From Streptococcus suis (GTDB lineage: Bacteria > Bacillota > Bacilli > Lactobacillales > Streptococcaceae): a stretch of 64,000 nucleotides of DNA. A program made the translations under genes and the position numbers. Location of the stretch: contig NZ_WCJE01000003.1 in assembly GCF_016743335.1 (NCBI RefSeq), positions 1 to 64,000 of the forward strand. Direction: 5' to 3'. Numbering within the stretch: the stretch's first letter is position 1; each line of letters begins with the position of its first letter. Shown in pieces: positions 9,128-17,702 of the stretch. Below the pieces are notes generated by a model. The model saw only the letters and a list, made by a program, of their open reading frames with translations, searched no databases and was not told where the DNA came from.

Positions 9128-9879
9128 GCTCGTTTACCTCGTTTCAAGATCCATTTGAAGCAAGCCTTGACCAAGCGCCAAGACCAGTAGGCAAAAAATC
9201 CAGTCAAGATGTAGATGAGAATAGCTCCGCCAATCAAAGACAAACCTGAGCCAAAGCCCATAAGGAAGATGTTGAATCCTTCTGACATGAGGCTAAAGGC
9301 TTCCCAAATCAGATAGCCACCGCTAGTGAGAAGTCCGACACCCAAAGCAAAAGCTCCGACAATGAGGGCCAAGATGAGCGCCACCAATCCCAATAGACTA
9401 GCTAGGAGAATGAGCAAAAGTGGAATGGCGATAGGCAGGGAAATGACAGCTAGGATAGCCAACCATAGCGTTCGTTTTGTTTGGCTAAAATTACGGAAGT
9501 AGCGACCGAGGAAAAAGGCGCCGAGGATAAGAGTCGCAAACAGAGGAATGACTCCGATAAACTCTCCCATGATAAAGAGTAGGAAGAAAGAGAAGAGACC
9601 TGTCATACTTAAGGCTCCCAGACCAACCCAGAGTTTCCAGTTGAGTTGAACAGGTTCTTGTTGATCCTTCTCCTCCTGGATTTGCTTGTTGAGCATGTTG
9701 TTAATGAGTTCGCTGGCAGCTTCTTTTGGTGAACCAAGTTCTTCTATAATTTCTGTTTCACGCTCTGGTCCAGCCTCGTCAAAATACTCATTAAAGAAGC
9801 TGATGGCTTCAAAGTATTCTTTGTGGGGCAGTTTTTTGAGATATTTTTCTAACTGCTCCATGTACTCAGTTCTTGTCAT
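9124..9879 (-). CDS. DUF1700 (HAAS-domain) membrane protein
   Basis: 251 residues. The N-terminal 60 or so residues form a soluble HAAS-like helical domain (MTRTEYMEQLEKYLKKLP, then YFDEAGPERETEIIEELGSP spread over about 31-50). About five hydrophobic segments follow between residues 80 and 240, including a very regular Leu/Ile/Ala-rich stretch. GGGAG lies 8 bases upstream of the start. It overlaps the padR gene by 14 bases and the DUF4097 gene by 4, so all three are translated together. It is likely a membrane partner of the DUF4097 protein; function unknown. Confidence 0.87.
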   Translation of the reverse strand: MTRTEYMEQLEKYLKKLPHKEYFEAISFFNEYFDEAGPERETEIIEELGSPKEAASELINNMLNKQIQEEKDQQEPVQLNWKLWVGLGALSMTGLFSFFLLFIMGEFIGVIPLFATLILGAFFLGRYFRNFSQTKRTLWLAILAVISLPIAIPLLLILLASLLGLVALILALIVGAFALGVGLLTSGGYLIWEAFSLMSEGFNIFLMGFGSGLSLIGGAILIYILTGFFAYWSWRLVKACFKWILKRGKRA

Positions 9880-10192
9880 GGCGGACGCTCCCTTCTATGA
9901 TGCCGTTTATCGTGTTTGTATAGGTATCCCAGTCATCTTTGAGTCGGACCAATTCTTCGTGACCTAACTGAGTTAGGCTATAATACTTGCGCATACGACC
10001 CTGATATTCTTGAGAATAAGTAGTCAAAAAGTCATTTTGCTCCAATCGTTTTAGGATGGGATAGAGGGCGGACTCCTTGATGTTGGCAATTAATTTAATG
10101 GTCTGACAGATTTCATAGCCATAAGAATCATCGGATTCCAAAATAGCCATGATGAGAAATTCTGTCAGCACTGCGGGGACTGGAAAATGCAT
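9866..10192 (-). CDS. PadR family transcriptional regulator
   Basis: 108-residue winged-helix protein. The family pattern is clear: LTEFLIMAILESDDSYGYEI near the N terminus, then KESALYPILKRLEQNDFL and RKYYSLTQLG in the wing. The start at 10192 (MHFPVPAVLTE) has AAAGGAG with a 6-base gap; the upstream ATG at 10261 lies inside the operator. It heads the three-gene operon and probably represses it through the inverted repeat at 10231-10261. PadR proteins of this short type bind an effector or another protein at the dimer interface; the signal is unknown. Confidence 0.9.
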   Translation of the reverse strand: MHFPVPAVLTEFLIMAILESDDSYGYEICQTIKLIANIKESALYPILKRLEQNDFLTTYSQEYQGRMRKYYSLTQLGHEELVRLKDDWDTYTNTINGIIEGSVRHDKN

Positions 10193-10230
10193 AGGACGCT
10201 CCTTTCCTTTGTTGTTGGTTGGGTTTAGTT

Positions 10231-10261
10231 TTGATATATAGTGTTCAATTGTATATATCAA
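10231..10261. promoter_or_regulatory. PadR operator
   Basis: Perfect 10-bp arms, TTGATATATA at 10231-10240 and TATATATCAA at 10252-10261, separated by 11 bp. AT-rich dyads of this form are typical PadR sites. It lies immediately downstream of the leftward promoter and upstream of the padR start. Confidence 0.75.
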
Positions 10262-10277
10262 ATCTTGTTATATATTA

Positions 10278-10306
10278 AATATACACCTACAGAAATAAAT
10301 TGTCAA
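10278..10306 (-). promoter_or_regulatory. Sigma-A promoter of the padR operon
   Basis: On the minus strand TTGACA (10301-10306) and TATATT (10278-10283) with a 17-bp spacer, a near-consensus promoter. Confidence 0.8.
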
Positions 10307-10354
10307 GTGATTATGTGCAAAATAAATAAAATAGCTTAGGACAAATTTTTAAGG

Positions 10355-10368
10355 TGTAAACGTTTTAT
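10355..10368. promoter_or_regulatory. Possible CcpA (cre) site upstream of lrgA
   Basis: TGTAAACGTTTTAT matches the cre consensus TGWAANCGNTNWCA except for the last two positions. lrgAB operons of streptococci are known to respond to CcpA, which supports the reading, but the match is imperfect. Confidence 0.4.
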
Positions 10369-10485
10369 AGCCTTGAAAAATAATTTCAGAGTAGTAAACT
10401 TAATAACAGTACTAACATTAAGGGATTTTCTGGACTAAAAGAGAATGACCTCAGATGGATTAGTAGTATTTAAGGTGGTGTAAAG

Positions 10486-10866
10486 ATGAAACTATATGTT
10501 CAGTTTATGATTATTCTAGTATTTTCATTTTTAGGGGAAGCTATTTCGACTATTTTTCATCTTCCTATTCCGGGAAGTATTATTGGCTTAATCCTCCTAT
10601 TTTTAGCCCTAGAGTTCAAATTGATTCGTCTTCGCCACATTCATACGGTTGGAAATTTTTTGCTGGCTAATATGACCATTCTTTTTTTGCCTGCAGCGGT
10701 GGGCATTATGGAGAGATTTGATGCAATTAAAGATTATTTACTTCCCATTATCATCGTCATTTTAGGCGCCATTTTTTTAAATATCTTAGTAATTGGTTTT
10801 GTTGTTCAATTTGTGAAGCAAAAGTTTGAAGGTGACTATATTGATACGGAGGGAAATCATGACTGA
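10486..10866 (+). CDS. lrgA: LrgA-like holin-family murein hydrolase regulator
   Basis: 126-residue integral membrane protein with about four helices and the CidA/LrgA hallmark near the N terminus (FSFLGEAIS, then LPIPGSIIGLILLF at about residues 27-40). It acts with LrgB in controlling autolysis and, in S. mutans and B. subtilis relatives, pyruvate uptake. The start follows AAGGTGGTG. The C-terminal end overlaps the lrgB start by 8 bases, so the two are coupled. In other streptococci the pair is switched on by the LytST two-component system and repressed by CcpA; a cre-like sequence lies about 120 bp upstream. Confidence 0.9.
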   Translation: MKLYVQFMIILVFSFLGEAISTIFHLPIPGSIIGLILLFLALEFKLIRLRHIHTVGNFLLANMTILFLPAAVGIMERFDAIKDYLLPIIIVILGAIFLNILVIGFVVQFVKQKFEGDYIDTEGNHD

Positions 10867-11554
10867 ACTTTTTTCAAATCCTATTTTTGGTATTATGTTA
10901 TCAATTGCAGCATATTTAATTGGAATGCTGATTTATCGGAGATTTCCTCACCCAATCACAACCCCACTGTTGGTAGCTACAGGATTGATTATTGTCTTTT
11001 TAAAAATGACAGGTATCTCCTATAAGGAATATTATGCAGGAGGTTCCTATCTAAATATGCTTATTGTGCCTTCAACAGTAGCTCTGGGTATTCCTTTGTA
11101 TCGTTCTTTCCATCTAATGAAACATCACATTCGAAGTATTTTATTGGGAATTTTTGTTGCTTGCATTGTCAATACTGTCTTTACTGCCCTAATTGCAAAA
11201 TGGTTTGGAATGGATTTTTTTCTAGCAATCTCTCTTTTTCCAAAATCTGTCACCACTGCTATGGCTGTTGGTATTACTGATAAAATGCAAGGAATAGCAA
11301 CAGTTACTCTAGTAGTCGTTGTTGCAACAGGGATTCTGACAAGTGTTCTTGGTCCGGTCTTTTTAAAGCTACTAAAAATTGAAGACCCGGTAGCTGTTGG
11401 TCTTGCTTTGGGAGGAACAGGACATGCCATTGGAACGGGTACAGCGATAAAATATGGGCATACGCAAGGGGCGATGGCTGGCTTAGCTATTGGGATTACA
11501 GGAATTATGTATGTGGTGATTAGTCCTATAGTTGCGCAGATTATCTTACAATAA
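10859..11554 (+). CDS. lrgB: LrgB family membrane protein (LrgA partner)
   Basis: 231 residues, about six or more helices, with the conserved LrgB/YohK features ITTPLLVATGLII, FPKSVTTAMAVGI and GGTGHAIGTGTA (about residues 187-198). The start at 10859 (MTELFSNP) is preceded by ACGGAGGG inside lrgA; the earlier in-frame ATG at 10826 has no such site. It works with LrgA as an antiholin-like or pyruvate transport complex in the cytoplasmic membrane. A terminator follows directly. Confidence 0.9.
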   Translation: MTELFSNPIFGIMLSIAAYLIGMLIYRRFPHPITTPLLVATGLIIVFLKMTGISYKEYYAGGSYLNMLIVPSTVALGIPLYRSFHLMKHHIRSILLGIFVACIVNTVFTALIAKWFGMDFFLAISLFPKSVTTAMAVGITDKMQGIATVTLVVVVATGILTSVLGPVFLKLLKIEDPVAVGLALGGTGHAIGTGTAIKYGHTQGAMAGLAIGITGIMYVVISPIVAQIILQ

Positions 11555-11590
11555 AAAAACTACGGTAGGAATTCCAACCGTAGTTTTTTT
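11555..11590. terminator. Bidirectional terminator between lrgB and the formate channel gene
   Basis: AAAACTACGGT pairs with ACCGTAGTTTT around an AGGAATTCCA loop, with A and T tracts on both sides. It overlaps the stop codon of the leftward gene. Confidence 0.85.
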
Positions 11591-12389
11591 AGTCTACATA
11601 AAGTCTGGATTGATTATTCAACCAACTATAAAGAAGTCCGATAAAGAGACCGCCCCCCACGTAGTTTCCTAATCCAGAAAAGAGGAAATTGCTTAGTACA
11701 CTTAATAAAGTCATTCCCTCAACTGGTCCACCATTTGCAAAAAAGGCCAGGGAGAAGAGTGAAAAGTTCGCAATGACGTGCTCATATCCCAAGAAAGCAA
11801 AGATAAAGATGATGAAAATAACGGAAATGAGACGTCCGGCATCATCTTTGATGCGTAAGAAGGTAAATACGCCGATATTCACGACAATATTAGCAAAAAT
11901 CCCTTCAATAAATTGAGTCAAAGGTGTCTTTGAAAGCTTGGCCACCGTTGCTTCAAATAGGTAGCTGTGAGCATCAACGTGATGATAAGGCAGTGTCAAT
12001 GAAACCAAGTAACAAACAAGGACAGCACCGACAAAGTTGAAAAGGATACAGGTTGCCAACATCTTGAGGGCTATTTTAGTAGGAATCGTTTTTCGATGGC
12101 TGGCTACTGTCATATACATCATGTTGGATGTTCCTAGTTCGGCATTCATATATAAAATCATGAGTAGCCCCCAACCAAACATCAACCCATAGCTAAATTT
12201 CCCGAGTCCTTCTGCGACATGGTTGAGTTTGTCTGCTGTATAAAGAGAAATGACAATCCCCAATCCTAAATAAAGACTAGCAAGTATCGATCGTACAGCG
12301 TAGGCAGAAAAACTGTGTTCAAATAAATCTGCTTTTTTCTGGATACTCTTTTCAAGTGTGTACATTAAAGTCTCTTGGTTAGCTCCCAT
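11589..12389 (-). CDS. Formate/nitrite transporter family channel
   Basis: 266 residues with six predicted helices, a FocA/NirC-type pentameric channel. Family landmarks are visible: NAELGTSNMMYMTVA (about 77-91) and the conserved region around FVGAVLVCYLV, plus VIANFSLFSLA late in the protein. The start at 12389 (MGANQETLMY) has AAGGAG 6 bases upstream. In a fermenting streptococcus it most likely exports or imports formate produced by pyruvate formate-lyase. It diverges from the aquaglyceroporin gene, with a cre-like AAACGTTTTC in the shared region at about 12424-12435. Confidence 0.85.
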   Translation of the reverse strand: MGANQETLMYTLEKSIQKKADLFEHSFSAYAVRSILASLYLGLGIVISLYTADKLNHVAEGLGKFSYGLMFGWGLLMILYMNAELGTSNMMYMTVASHRKTIPTKIALKMLATCILFNFVGAVLVCYLVSLTLPYHHVDAHSYLFEATVAKLSKTPLTQFIEGIFANIVVNIGVFTFLRIKDDAGRLISVIFIIFIFAFLGYEHVIANFSLFSLAFFANGGPVEGMTLLSVLSNFLFSGLGNYVGGGLFIGLLYSWLNNQSRLYVD

Positions 12390-12420
12390 CCTAATCTCCT
12401 TACTGAATCTACTACTTTTT

Positions 12421-12440
12421 TGAGTAAACGTTTTCTTTTT
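12421..12440. promoter_or_regulatory. Possible cre site between focA-like and glycerol channel genes
   Basis: TGAGTAAACGTTTTCTTTTT contains a central AACGTT with a partly symmetric flank, a plausible but imperfect CcpA site serving the divergent channel genes. Confidence 0.35.
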
Positions 12441-12528
12441 GTCGAATGGCTTTACTTTGTTTATTATACTTGATAAAATGGTTGTTGTCCAAAAAAATTT
12501 AACTTTTGAAAGGAAATATAAGAAAAAT

Positions 12529-13374
12529 ATGGATGTTACATGGACAGTGAAATATATCACTGAATTTTTAGCGACTGCACTCCTTATTATCATTGGTAAT
12601 GGTACAGTTGCAAACGTTGATTTAAAAGGTACAAAAGGAAACAACTCTGGTTGGATTCTCATTGCGATTGGCTATGGTTTGGCAGTTATGATGCCAGCAT
12701 TGATGTTTGGTAACGTTTCTGGTAACCATATCAACCCAGCCTTTACACTTGGTTTGGCTGTTTCAGGTCTCTTCCCTTGGGCTCACGTTGCTCAATACAT
12801 TGTTGCGCAATTGTTAGGTGCAATGTTTGGTCAGTTAGTGGTTGTAGCAGTATACAAACCTTACTTCTTGAAAACTGAAAATTCTAACCATATTCTTGGT
12901 TCATTCTCAACTATCAGTGCACTTGATAACGGAACGAAAGAAAGCCGTAAAGCTGCAACTATTAATGGCTTCTTAAATGAGTTCGCTGGTTCATTTGTAT
13001 TGTTCTTCGGAGCACTTGCTTTGACTAAGAATTTCTTTGGTGCAGAGCTTGTTGGTAAAATCATTGAACAAGGCTATGACAAGACAGTCGCTGAGACAAT
13101 GACTGCTCCATATACTTCAGGTTCAATTGCAGTTGCTCACTTAGGCATTGGTTTCCTAGTTATGGCCTTGGTAGCCTGTGTCGGTGGTCCAACTGGTCCA
13201 GCTCTTAACCCTGCTCGTGACCTTGGTCCGCGTCTTCTTCACCACTTCCTGCCAAAAACAGTACTTGGTGAATCAAAATCTGATTCAAAATGGTGGTATG
13301 CTTGGGTGCCAGTGGTTGCTCCAATCCTCGCATCAATTGCCGCTGTTGCACTATTCAAATTCTTGTATCTTTAA
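12529..13374 (+). CDS. Aquaglyceroporin (glycerol uptake facilitator, Gla/GlpF type)
   Basis: 281-residue MIP-family channel with six membrane helices and both pore motifs: GNHINPAFT (N69-P70-A71) and GPALNPARD (N about 227). The Asp after the second NPAR marks the glycerol-conducting subclass rather than strict aquaporins, and the sequence resembles lactococcal Gla. The start at 12529 (MDVTWTVKY) matches the family N terminus. The best ribosome site (AAAGGAA) is about 16 bases upstream, farther than usual, so a longer N-terminal extension is possible. Divergent from the formate channel and followed by a strong terminator. Confidence 0.88.
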   Translation: MDVTWTVKYITEFLATALLIIIGNGTVANVDLKGTKGNNSGWILIAIGYGLAVMMPALMFGNVSGNHINPAFTLGLAVSGLFPWAHVAQYIVAQLLGAMFGQLVVVAVYKPYFLKTENSNHILGSFSTISALDNGTKESRKAATINGFLNEFAGSFVLFFGALALTKNFFGAELVGKIIEQGYDKTVAETMTAPYTSGSIAVAHLGIGFLVMALVACVGGPTGPALNPARDLGPRLLHHFLPKTVLGESKSDSKWWYAWVPVVAPILASIAAVALFKFLYL

Positions 13375-13378
13375 TAGT

Positions 13379-13402
13379 GAACCCGATTCGTCGGGTTTTT
13401 CT
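13379..13402 (+). terminator. Rho-independent terminator
   Basis: AACCCGA and TCGGGTT around a TTCG tetraloop, then TTTCTTTTTT. Confidence 0.85.
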
Positions 13403-13505
13403 TTTTTGTTTTATGGATATTGAGGTGATTCGGTTGTCTGCTCTGCTATTTTCCTAAAAGTTATGCTACAGTAAAGCTAGAAAAAATCGGAAAAGAGGCT
13501 AGAAT

Positions 13506-13693
13506 ATGTCAGATGTTATTGCTTTTGGTTATGGAAGCAGTCGAGTGGAGATGCAGCTCAAGCGGCTTAACCGCCATGGAATTATCGCAGGTGCGACAGG
13601 TACAGGGAAGACAGTGACCTTAAAGGTCTAGAGCAGTTGAGTGATGCGGGAATCCCTATTCTTATACTGTCTGTACCTCGGTTCCGGGTATGA
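13506..13693 (+). pseudogene. Remnant of HerA/YjgR-like (DUF853) ATPase gene
   Basis: The 41 codons from ATG 13506 encode a start followed by LNRHGIIAGATGTGKTVTLK, the Walker A region near the N terminus of DUF853 HerA-like helicases. The reading stops at TAG 13629. In another frame from 13631 it continues as EQLSDAGIPI, the next family segment, so a one-base shift is the likely lesion. Nothing recognisable follows, so the remaining gene is deleted. It is a decayed fragment, not a functional peptide. The rest of 13400-13789 shows no other gene. Confidence 0.7.
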
Positions 13694-13789
13694 AAGCAAA
13701 TTCGTTCGGCTATATCTAGACAAAGTTCTTGCCAGATGCCACAAAATTCGTTAAAATAAGCATAAATCACTAGTTAGTAAGGAGTTGCC

Positions 13790-14404
13790 ATGACTGATCA
13801 ATTGCAGGCATTATTGAAAGACTATCAGCCCCAGCCATTGGGTGAAAAACGTTCTTATGCAGTCTTCTTGCCCTTAGTCTGGTCAGACAATCAGTGGCAG
13901 GTCTTATATGAGATTCGGAGCGAGTCCATTTCTCAACCGGGAGAAGTTTCCTTTCCAGGTGGTGGAATTGATGATGGGGAGACAGCAGAAGAAGCAGCCA
14001 TTCGTGAGGTTATTGAAGAACTTGACATTCAACAGGAACAAATTGAGTTGCTGGGAGAAATCGATTATCTCGTTTTCGGTCGCTCAACGATTCGCTGTTT
14101 TGTCGGTCGACTTCACTTGGACTGGCAGACCCTTCAACCCAATGATGAAGTGGCTCGATTCTTTACAGTTCCACTAGAAACCTTGTTGAAAACGTCCCCT
14201 GTCTATTATCAACTGGATTCACAGATTGTCCCAGATTGTGACTTTCCCTTTGAACGTTTGAGAGGTGGGGTTGACTATCCTTTCAGTCATCACAAACGCT
14301 CCGTTCCATTTTATGAAAATCTACCAGAAAATATCTGGGGAATGACCGCCCAATTTACCCATCGTTTTACGGAAATCATAAATCAAAAAACTTCGCCCAG
14401 ATGA
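13790..14404 (+). CDS. Nudix hydrolase, CoA-pyrophosphatase-like
   Basis: 204 residues. The Nudix box reads GGIDDGETAEEAAIREVIEE, matching GX5EX7REUXEEXGU except that Asp replaces the last Gly. Immediately before it, YEIRSESISQPGEVSFPGG fits the NuCoA motif of CoA diphosphatases, so the probable substrate is coenzyme A or acyl-CoA, cleaved to phosphopantetheine and 3',5'-ADP. AAGGAGT lies before the start. It stands alone between two decayed genes and is followed by a weak hairpin at about 14389-14411. Confidence 0.87.
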   Translation: MTDQLQALLKDYQPQPLGEKRSYAVFLPLVWSDNQWQVLYEIRSESISQPGEVSFPGGGIDDGETAEEAAIREVIEELDIQQEQIELLGEIDYLVFGRSTIRCFVGRLHLDWQTLQPNDEVARFFTVPLETLLKTSPVYYQLDSQIVPDCDFPFERLRGGVDYPFSHHKRSVPFYENLPENIWGMTAQFTHRFTEIINQKTSPR

Positions 14405-14480
14405 GCGAAGTTAAAGTCAAGCCAATAACAAGACCTGCAATTTTTCCGTTGCCCTTTTTGTTCATAAAAATCTTAGAGGA

Positions 14481-14743
14481 GATTATGTATTAGCCAATGT
14501 GGAAAATAGAAGTATAAAAAATGTTGATGAATCTAAAAAAATTCAGTTTAAAGATAATGAGATTTTATTTAATAAGCAAGATATAAAGTAAATAATGTAA
14601 CAATGCAAATTTTAGATAGTAATGCTGATGTAGTTGGAGAATACACCAAACAAGGAGTTATTGTATTTAAAAATGATTCCCAAAATGAAAGTCATTATAT
14701 TCTGAAGTCTTCTCGTTTATACAAAAATACAACTAAAAAATAA
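14481..14743 (+). pseudogene. Decayed gene of unknown function
   Basis: Two frames each hold coding-like sequence. The first begins DYVLANVENRSIKNVDESKK and runs to TAA at 14589-14591. The second, from about 14588, includes MQILDSNADVVGEYTKQG and ends at TAA 14741-14743. Together they look like one small exported or lipid-linked protein gene broken by a frameshift, its 5' end missing. AGAGGAGATTATG at 14474-14486 resembles a ribosome site but leads at once to TAG. No family is recognised. The second part could also be read as a separate 46-residue ORF from ATG 14603. Confidence 0.4.
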
Positions 14744-14745
14744 TA

Positions 14746-14761
14746 TTGAACAAATGTTCAA
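14746..14761. promoter_or_regulatory. Possible operator upstream of lacR
   Basis: TTGAAC and GTTCAA (6-bp perfect arms, 4-bp spacer AAAT) about 30 bp before the lacR -10 box. It could be an autoregulatory or leftover site; no family-specific match is claimed. Confidence 0.3.
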
Positions 14762-14787
14762 ATTTCCAACATATTCTTGTTTATTTT

Positions 14788-14796
14788 TGATATAAT
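14788..14796 (+). promoter_or_regulatory. Extended -10 promoter of lacR
   Basis: TGATATAAT, an extended -10 element, 24 bp before ATG 14821. No good -35 box is seen, as is usual for extended -10 promoters. Confidence 0.6.
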
Positions 14797-14820
14797 GTAA
14801 AAAACAACAAAGGATTAAAC

Positions 14821-15588
14821 ATGAATAAACGAGAACGACTAGAAGAAATTACACGATTGGTAAACAAAAAAGGCACAGTTCGAATTTCTGAGATTGTTGA
14901 ATTGCTAAATGTTACTGATATGACTGTTCGACGTGATTTTATTGAATTGGAAGAGCGAGGTGTCTTAACAAAAATTCATGGCGGTGCTAGAAGTAATAAG
15001 GCTTTTCAATATCGGGAATATTCCCATTCTGAGAAACACATTCAGAATAAGGAAGCCAAGCAAGAGATAGCGGAAAGGGCTGCACAACTGATAGAAGATG
15101 GAGACACGGTATTTTTAGGTCCAGGAACAACAGTGGCCTTTCTGGCCGAGGCCATTAAAAATCCTCGCCTAACAGTCATCACAAACTGTATGCCTGTTTT
15201 TACCATCCTATCTCAAAAGAAGACCGAGGAGTTTCAAGTCTTTCTCTTGGGGGGAGAATATCGCCAAGTGACAGAATCTTTTGTAGGAGAAATTACCAAT
15301 ACAAGTTTAGAAAAAATGCGATTCAGCAAGATTTTCTTTTCAGGTAACGGACTTAAGGGAACTGATGTCATGACCTCTACCCTAGCTGAAGCCTATACGC
15401 AAAATATTGCCATTAAACATTCGTTAGAAAAATATCTACTGCTAGATGCCTCGAAAATTGGAAAAGATGATTTTACTTCCTTTTGTGATTTGAATGATGT
15501 AACCGCTCTAGTGACAGATGTGAATGCAAAGGATGAAAATTACCAATTATTACGTAAGCACATCGAAATTATCACTACAAAATCATAA
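14821..15588 (+). CDS. lacR: Lactose phosphotransferase system repressor LacR (DeoR family)
   Basis: 255 residues. The N-terminal DeoR helix-turn-helix is clear ([20 protein letters not shown] at about 20-39, then KIHGGA), followed by a DeoRC sugar-phosphate domain with [10 protein letters not shown] and the conserved LLGGEYR segment. In streptococci LacR represses the tagatose pathway operon, and tagatose-6-phosphate relieves it. Its position directly upstream of lacABCD with its own promoter and terminator is the standard arrangement. It should bind the AT-rich TGTTTG repeats around the lacA promoter. Confidence 0.93.
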   Translation: MNKRERLEEITRLVNKKGTVRISEIVELLNVTDMTVRRDFIELEERGVLTKIHGGARSNKAFQYREYSHSEKHIQNKEAKQEIAERAAQLIEDGDTVFLGPGTTVAFLAEAIKNPRLTVITNCMPVFTILSQKKTEEFQVFLLGGEYRQVTESFVGEITNTSLEKMRFSKIFFSGNGLKGTDVMTSTLAEAYTQNIAIKHSLEKYLLLDASKIGKDDFTSFCDLNDVTALVTDVNAKDENYQLLRKHIEIITTKS

Positions 15589-15595
15589 AGTTATC

Positions 15596-15624
15596 AAAAC
15601 CAACAGTGAAATGTTGGTTTTTTT
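15596..15624 (+). terminator. Rho-independent terminator after lacR
   Basis: AAACCAACA pairs with TGTTGGTTT around a short loop, followed by TTTTTG. Confidence 0.85.
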
Positions 15625-15666
15625 GTTTTCATACGAAAAAAACAAACAAAAACAAAACAAAATGTG

Positions 15667-15695
15667 TTGACTTTATGTTTGTTTGGTTGTATAAT
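15667..15695 (+). promoter_or_regulatory. lac operon promoter with LacR-type repeats
   Basis: TTGACT at 15667-15672 and TATAAT at 15690-15695 with a 17-bp spacer. The spacer contains TGTTTGTTTGG, and the upstream stretch 15640-15662 carries the reverse-oriented ACAAACA-type repeats, the kind of TGTTT repeats bound by DeoR-type LacR proteins. Confidence 0.8.
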
Positions 15696-15703
15696 TTAAA
15701 CAT

Positions 15704-15723
15704 AAAAAGCGAAAACGCTTTTT
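15704..15723. promoter_or_regulatory. Probable cre site just downstream of the lac promoter
   Basis: AAAAAGCG and CGCTTTTT form perfect 8-bp arms around AAAA. The part at 15710-15723 matches the cre consensus at 11 of 14 positions, including the central CG. Its place at +10 to +30 suits CcpA roadblock repression. Confidence 0.6.
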
Positions 15724-15794
15724 CTAAGTTTTGCAAAACAAAGATTTTCTGCCAAATATGGCTACAACTTTCTATTTTTGTTAGGAGATAGGTT

Positions 15795-16217
15795 ATGACA
15801 ATCATTATCGGTGCTGATCCAGCGGGTTCAAAACTAAAAGACGTTATTAAAGATTATTTGCTAGAAAAATCATATGACTTTAAAGATGTCAGTGATGGAA
15901 GTGATTTTGTTGATACAACTTTGGCAGTAGTTGCAGAAGTTAATCAAGAGGAAGGAAATCTTGGCATTGTGATTGATGCTTATGGTGTTGGTCCATTTAT
16001 GACCGCAACTAAAGTCAAAGGCATGATCGCTGCAGAAGTTTCAGACGAACGTTCTGCCTATATGACAAGAGGACACAACAATTCGCGTATTATTACAATC
16101 GGTAGTGAGATTGTAGGAGAAGGAATTGCTAAAAATATCGTTAAAGGATTTGTTGAAGGTGAGTATGATGGTGGCCGTCACCAAATTCGTGTCGATATGC
16201 TAAATAAAATGTGCTAA
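15795..16217 (+). CDS. lacA: Galactose-6-phosphate isomerase subunit LacA
   Basis: 140-residue subunit of the heteromeric enzyme that converts galactose-6-phosphate to tagatose-6-phosphate, the first cytoplasmic step after LacG. It belongs to the RpiB/LacA/LacB fold; the active-site Cys of RpiB is replaced here by a DAYGVGP segment (about residues 61-67), as is normal for LacA. AGGAGATAGGTT precedes the start. It is the first gene of lacABCD, 27 bp before lacB, and cannot act without LacB. Confidence 0.93.
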   Translation: MTIIIGADPAGSKLKDVIKDYLLEKSYDFKDVSDGSDFVDTTLAVVAEVNQEEGNLGIVIDAYGVGPFMTATKVKGMIAAEVSDERSAYMTRGHNNSRIITIGSEIVGEGIAKNIVKGFVEGEYDGGRHQIRVDMLNKMC

Positions 16218-16240
16218 TTGTTGTAAACAAAGGAGAATAA

Positions 16241-16759
<519 letters not shown>

Positions 16760-16768
16760 GAGGCTCAC

Positions 16769-17701
16769 ATGATTTTGACAATCACTTTAAATCCGTCGGT
16801 TGATATTGCCTATCAATTGGATACCTTTCATTTGGATACGGTCAATCGAGTTGAAAAAGTTCAAAAAACAGCTGGAGGTAAGGGGCTCAATGTCACACGA
16901 GTTTTGAAACAAATTGGTGAAGATGTTGTAGCAACAGGCTTTATTGGCGGCGAGATTGGAAGTTATGTAAAGAAACAACTCACTCGAAATGATATTAAAA
17001 ATTCCTTTGTGGAAATTGGGAATGAAACACGTAATTGCATTGCGGTCCTTCATGATGGCAAACAGACGGAGATTTTAGAACAAGGACCAACTATTCAAGA
17101 ACATGAAGCTTTGAATTTTATTGAACACCTTGAAATTACTCTGAACAATGTAGATGTAGTTGTCATTTCAGGAAGTTTGCCTAAGGGACTTGCTAGCAAT
17201 TATTATGTTGAGATTGTAGAACTTTGTAAAAAATTCGGTGTAGCTGTTGTTTTGGATTGTTCTGGTGAGGCGCTGAAAAACGTCTTAGAAAGCCAGCAGA
17301 AGCCGACAGTTATTAAGCCGAATACAGAGGAGTTATCACAACTGATTGGTAAAGAAGTTACTGATGATATTCAAGAGTTGAAATCAGTTTTGTCTGGTCA
17401 ACTTTTCCAAGGAATTGATTGGATAGTCGTCTCATTAGGGGCACAGGGGGCTTTTGCCAAGCACAATGACAAGTTCTATCGTGTCAGAATTCCAAAAATA
17501 AAAGTCGTCAATCCAGTAGGATCAGGAGATTCAACTGTTGCAGGTATTGCAGCTAGTTTGGTACATGCCTTACCTGATACAGAATTACTTAAAAAGGCTA
17601 ATGTTTTGGGCATGCTAAATGCCCAGGAAGAACAGACAGGTTATGTCAATTTAGAAAATGCAGAATCGTTGTATTCTCAAATCGAAGTCGAAGAGGTATA
17701 A
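16769..17701 (+). CDS. lacC: Tagatose-6-phosphate kinase LacC
   Basis: 310-residue PfkB-family sugar kinase that phosphorylates tagatose-6-phosphate to the 1,6-bisphosphate. PfkB signatures are visible: [15 protein letters not shown] near residue 36, and the C-terminal [18 protein letters not shown] (about 250-267) with the catalytic Asp in GSGD. TAGGAGG precedes the start. Its stop codon is directly followed by lacD (TAATATG), giving tight coupling. Confidence 0.93.
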   Translation: MILTITLNPSVDIAYQLDTFHLDTVNRVEKVQKTAGGKGLNVTRVLKQIGEDVVATGFIGGEIGSYVKKQLTRNDIKNSFVEIGNETRNCIAVLHDGKQTEILEQGPTIQEHEALNFIEHLEITLNNVDVVVISGSLPKGLASNYYVEIVELCKKFGVAVVLDCSGEALKNVLESQQKPTVIKPNTEELSQLIGKEVTDDIQELKSVLSGQLFQGIDWIVVSLGAQGAFAKHNDKFYRVRIPKIKVVNPVGSGDSTVAGIAASLVHALPDTELLKKANVLGMLNAQEEQTGYVNLENAESLYSQIEVEEV

Positions 17702-17702
17702 T

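Noticed and set aside
14376-14465. 29-codon minus-strand frame starting MNKKGNGKIAGLVIGL
   Set aside because: It looks like a membrane peptide but lacks a ribosome site, overlaps the Nudix gene end and lies in decaying DNA. It is more likely a remnant than a gene.
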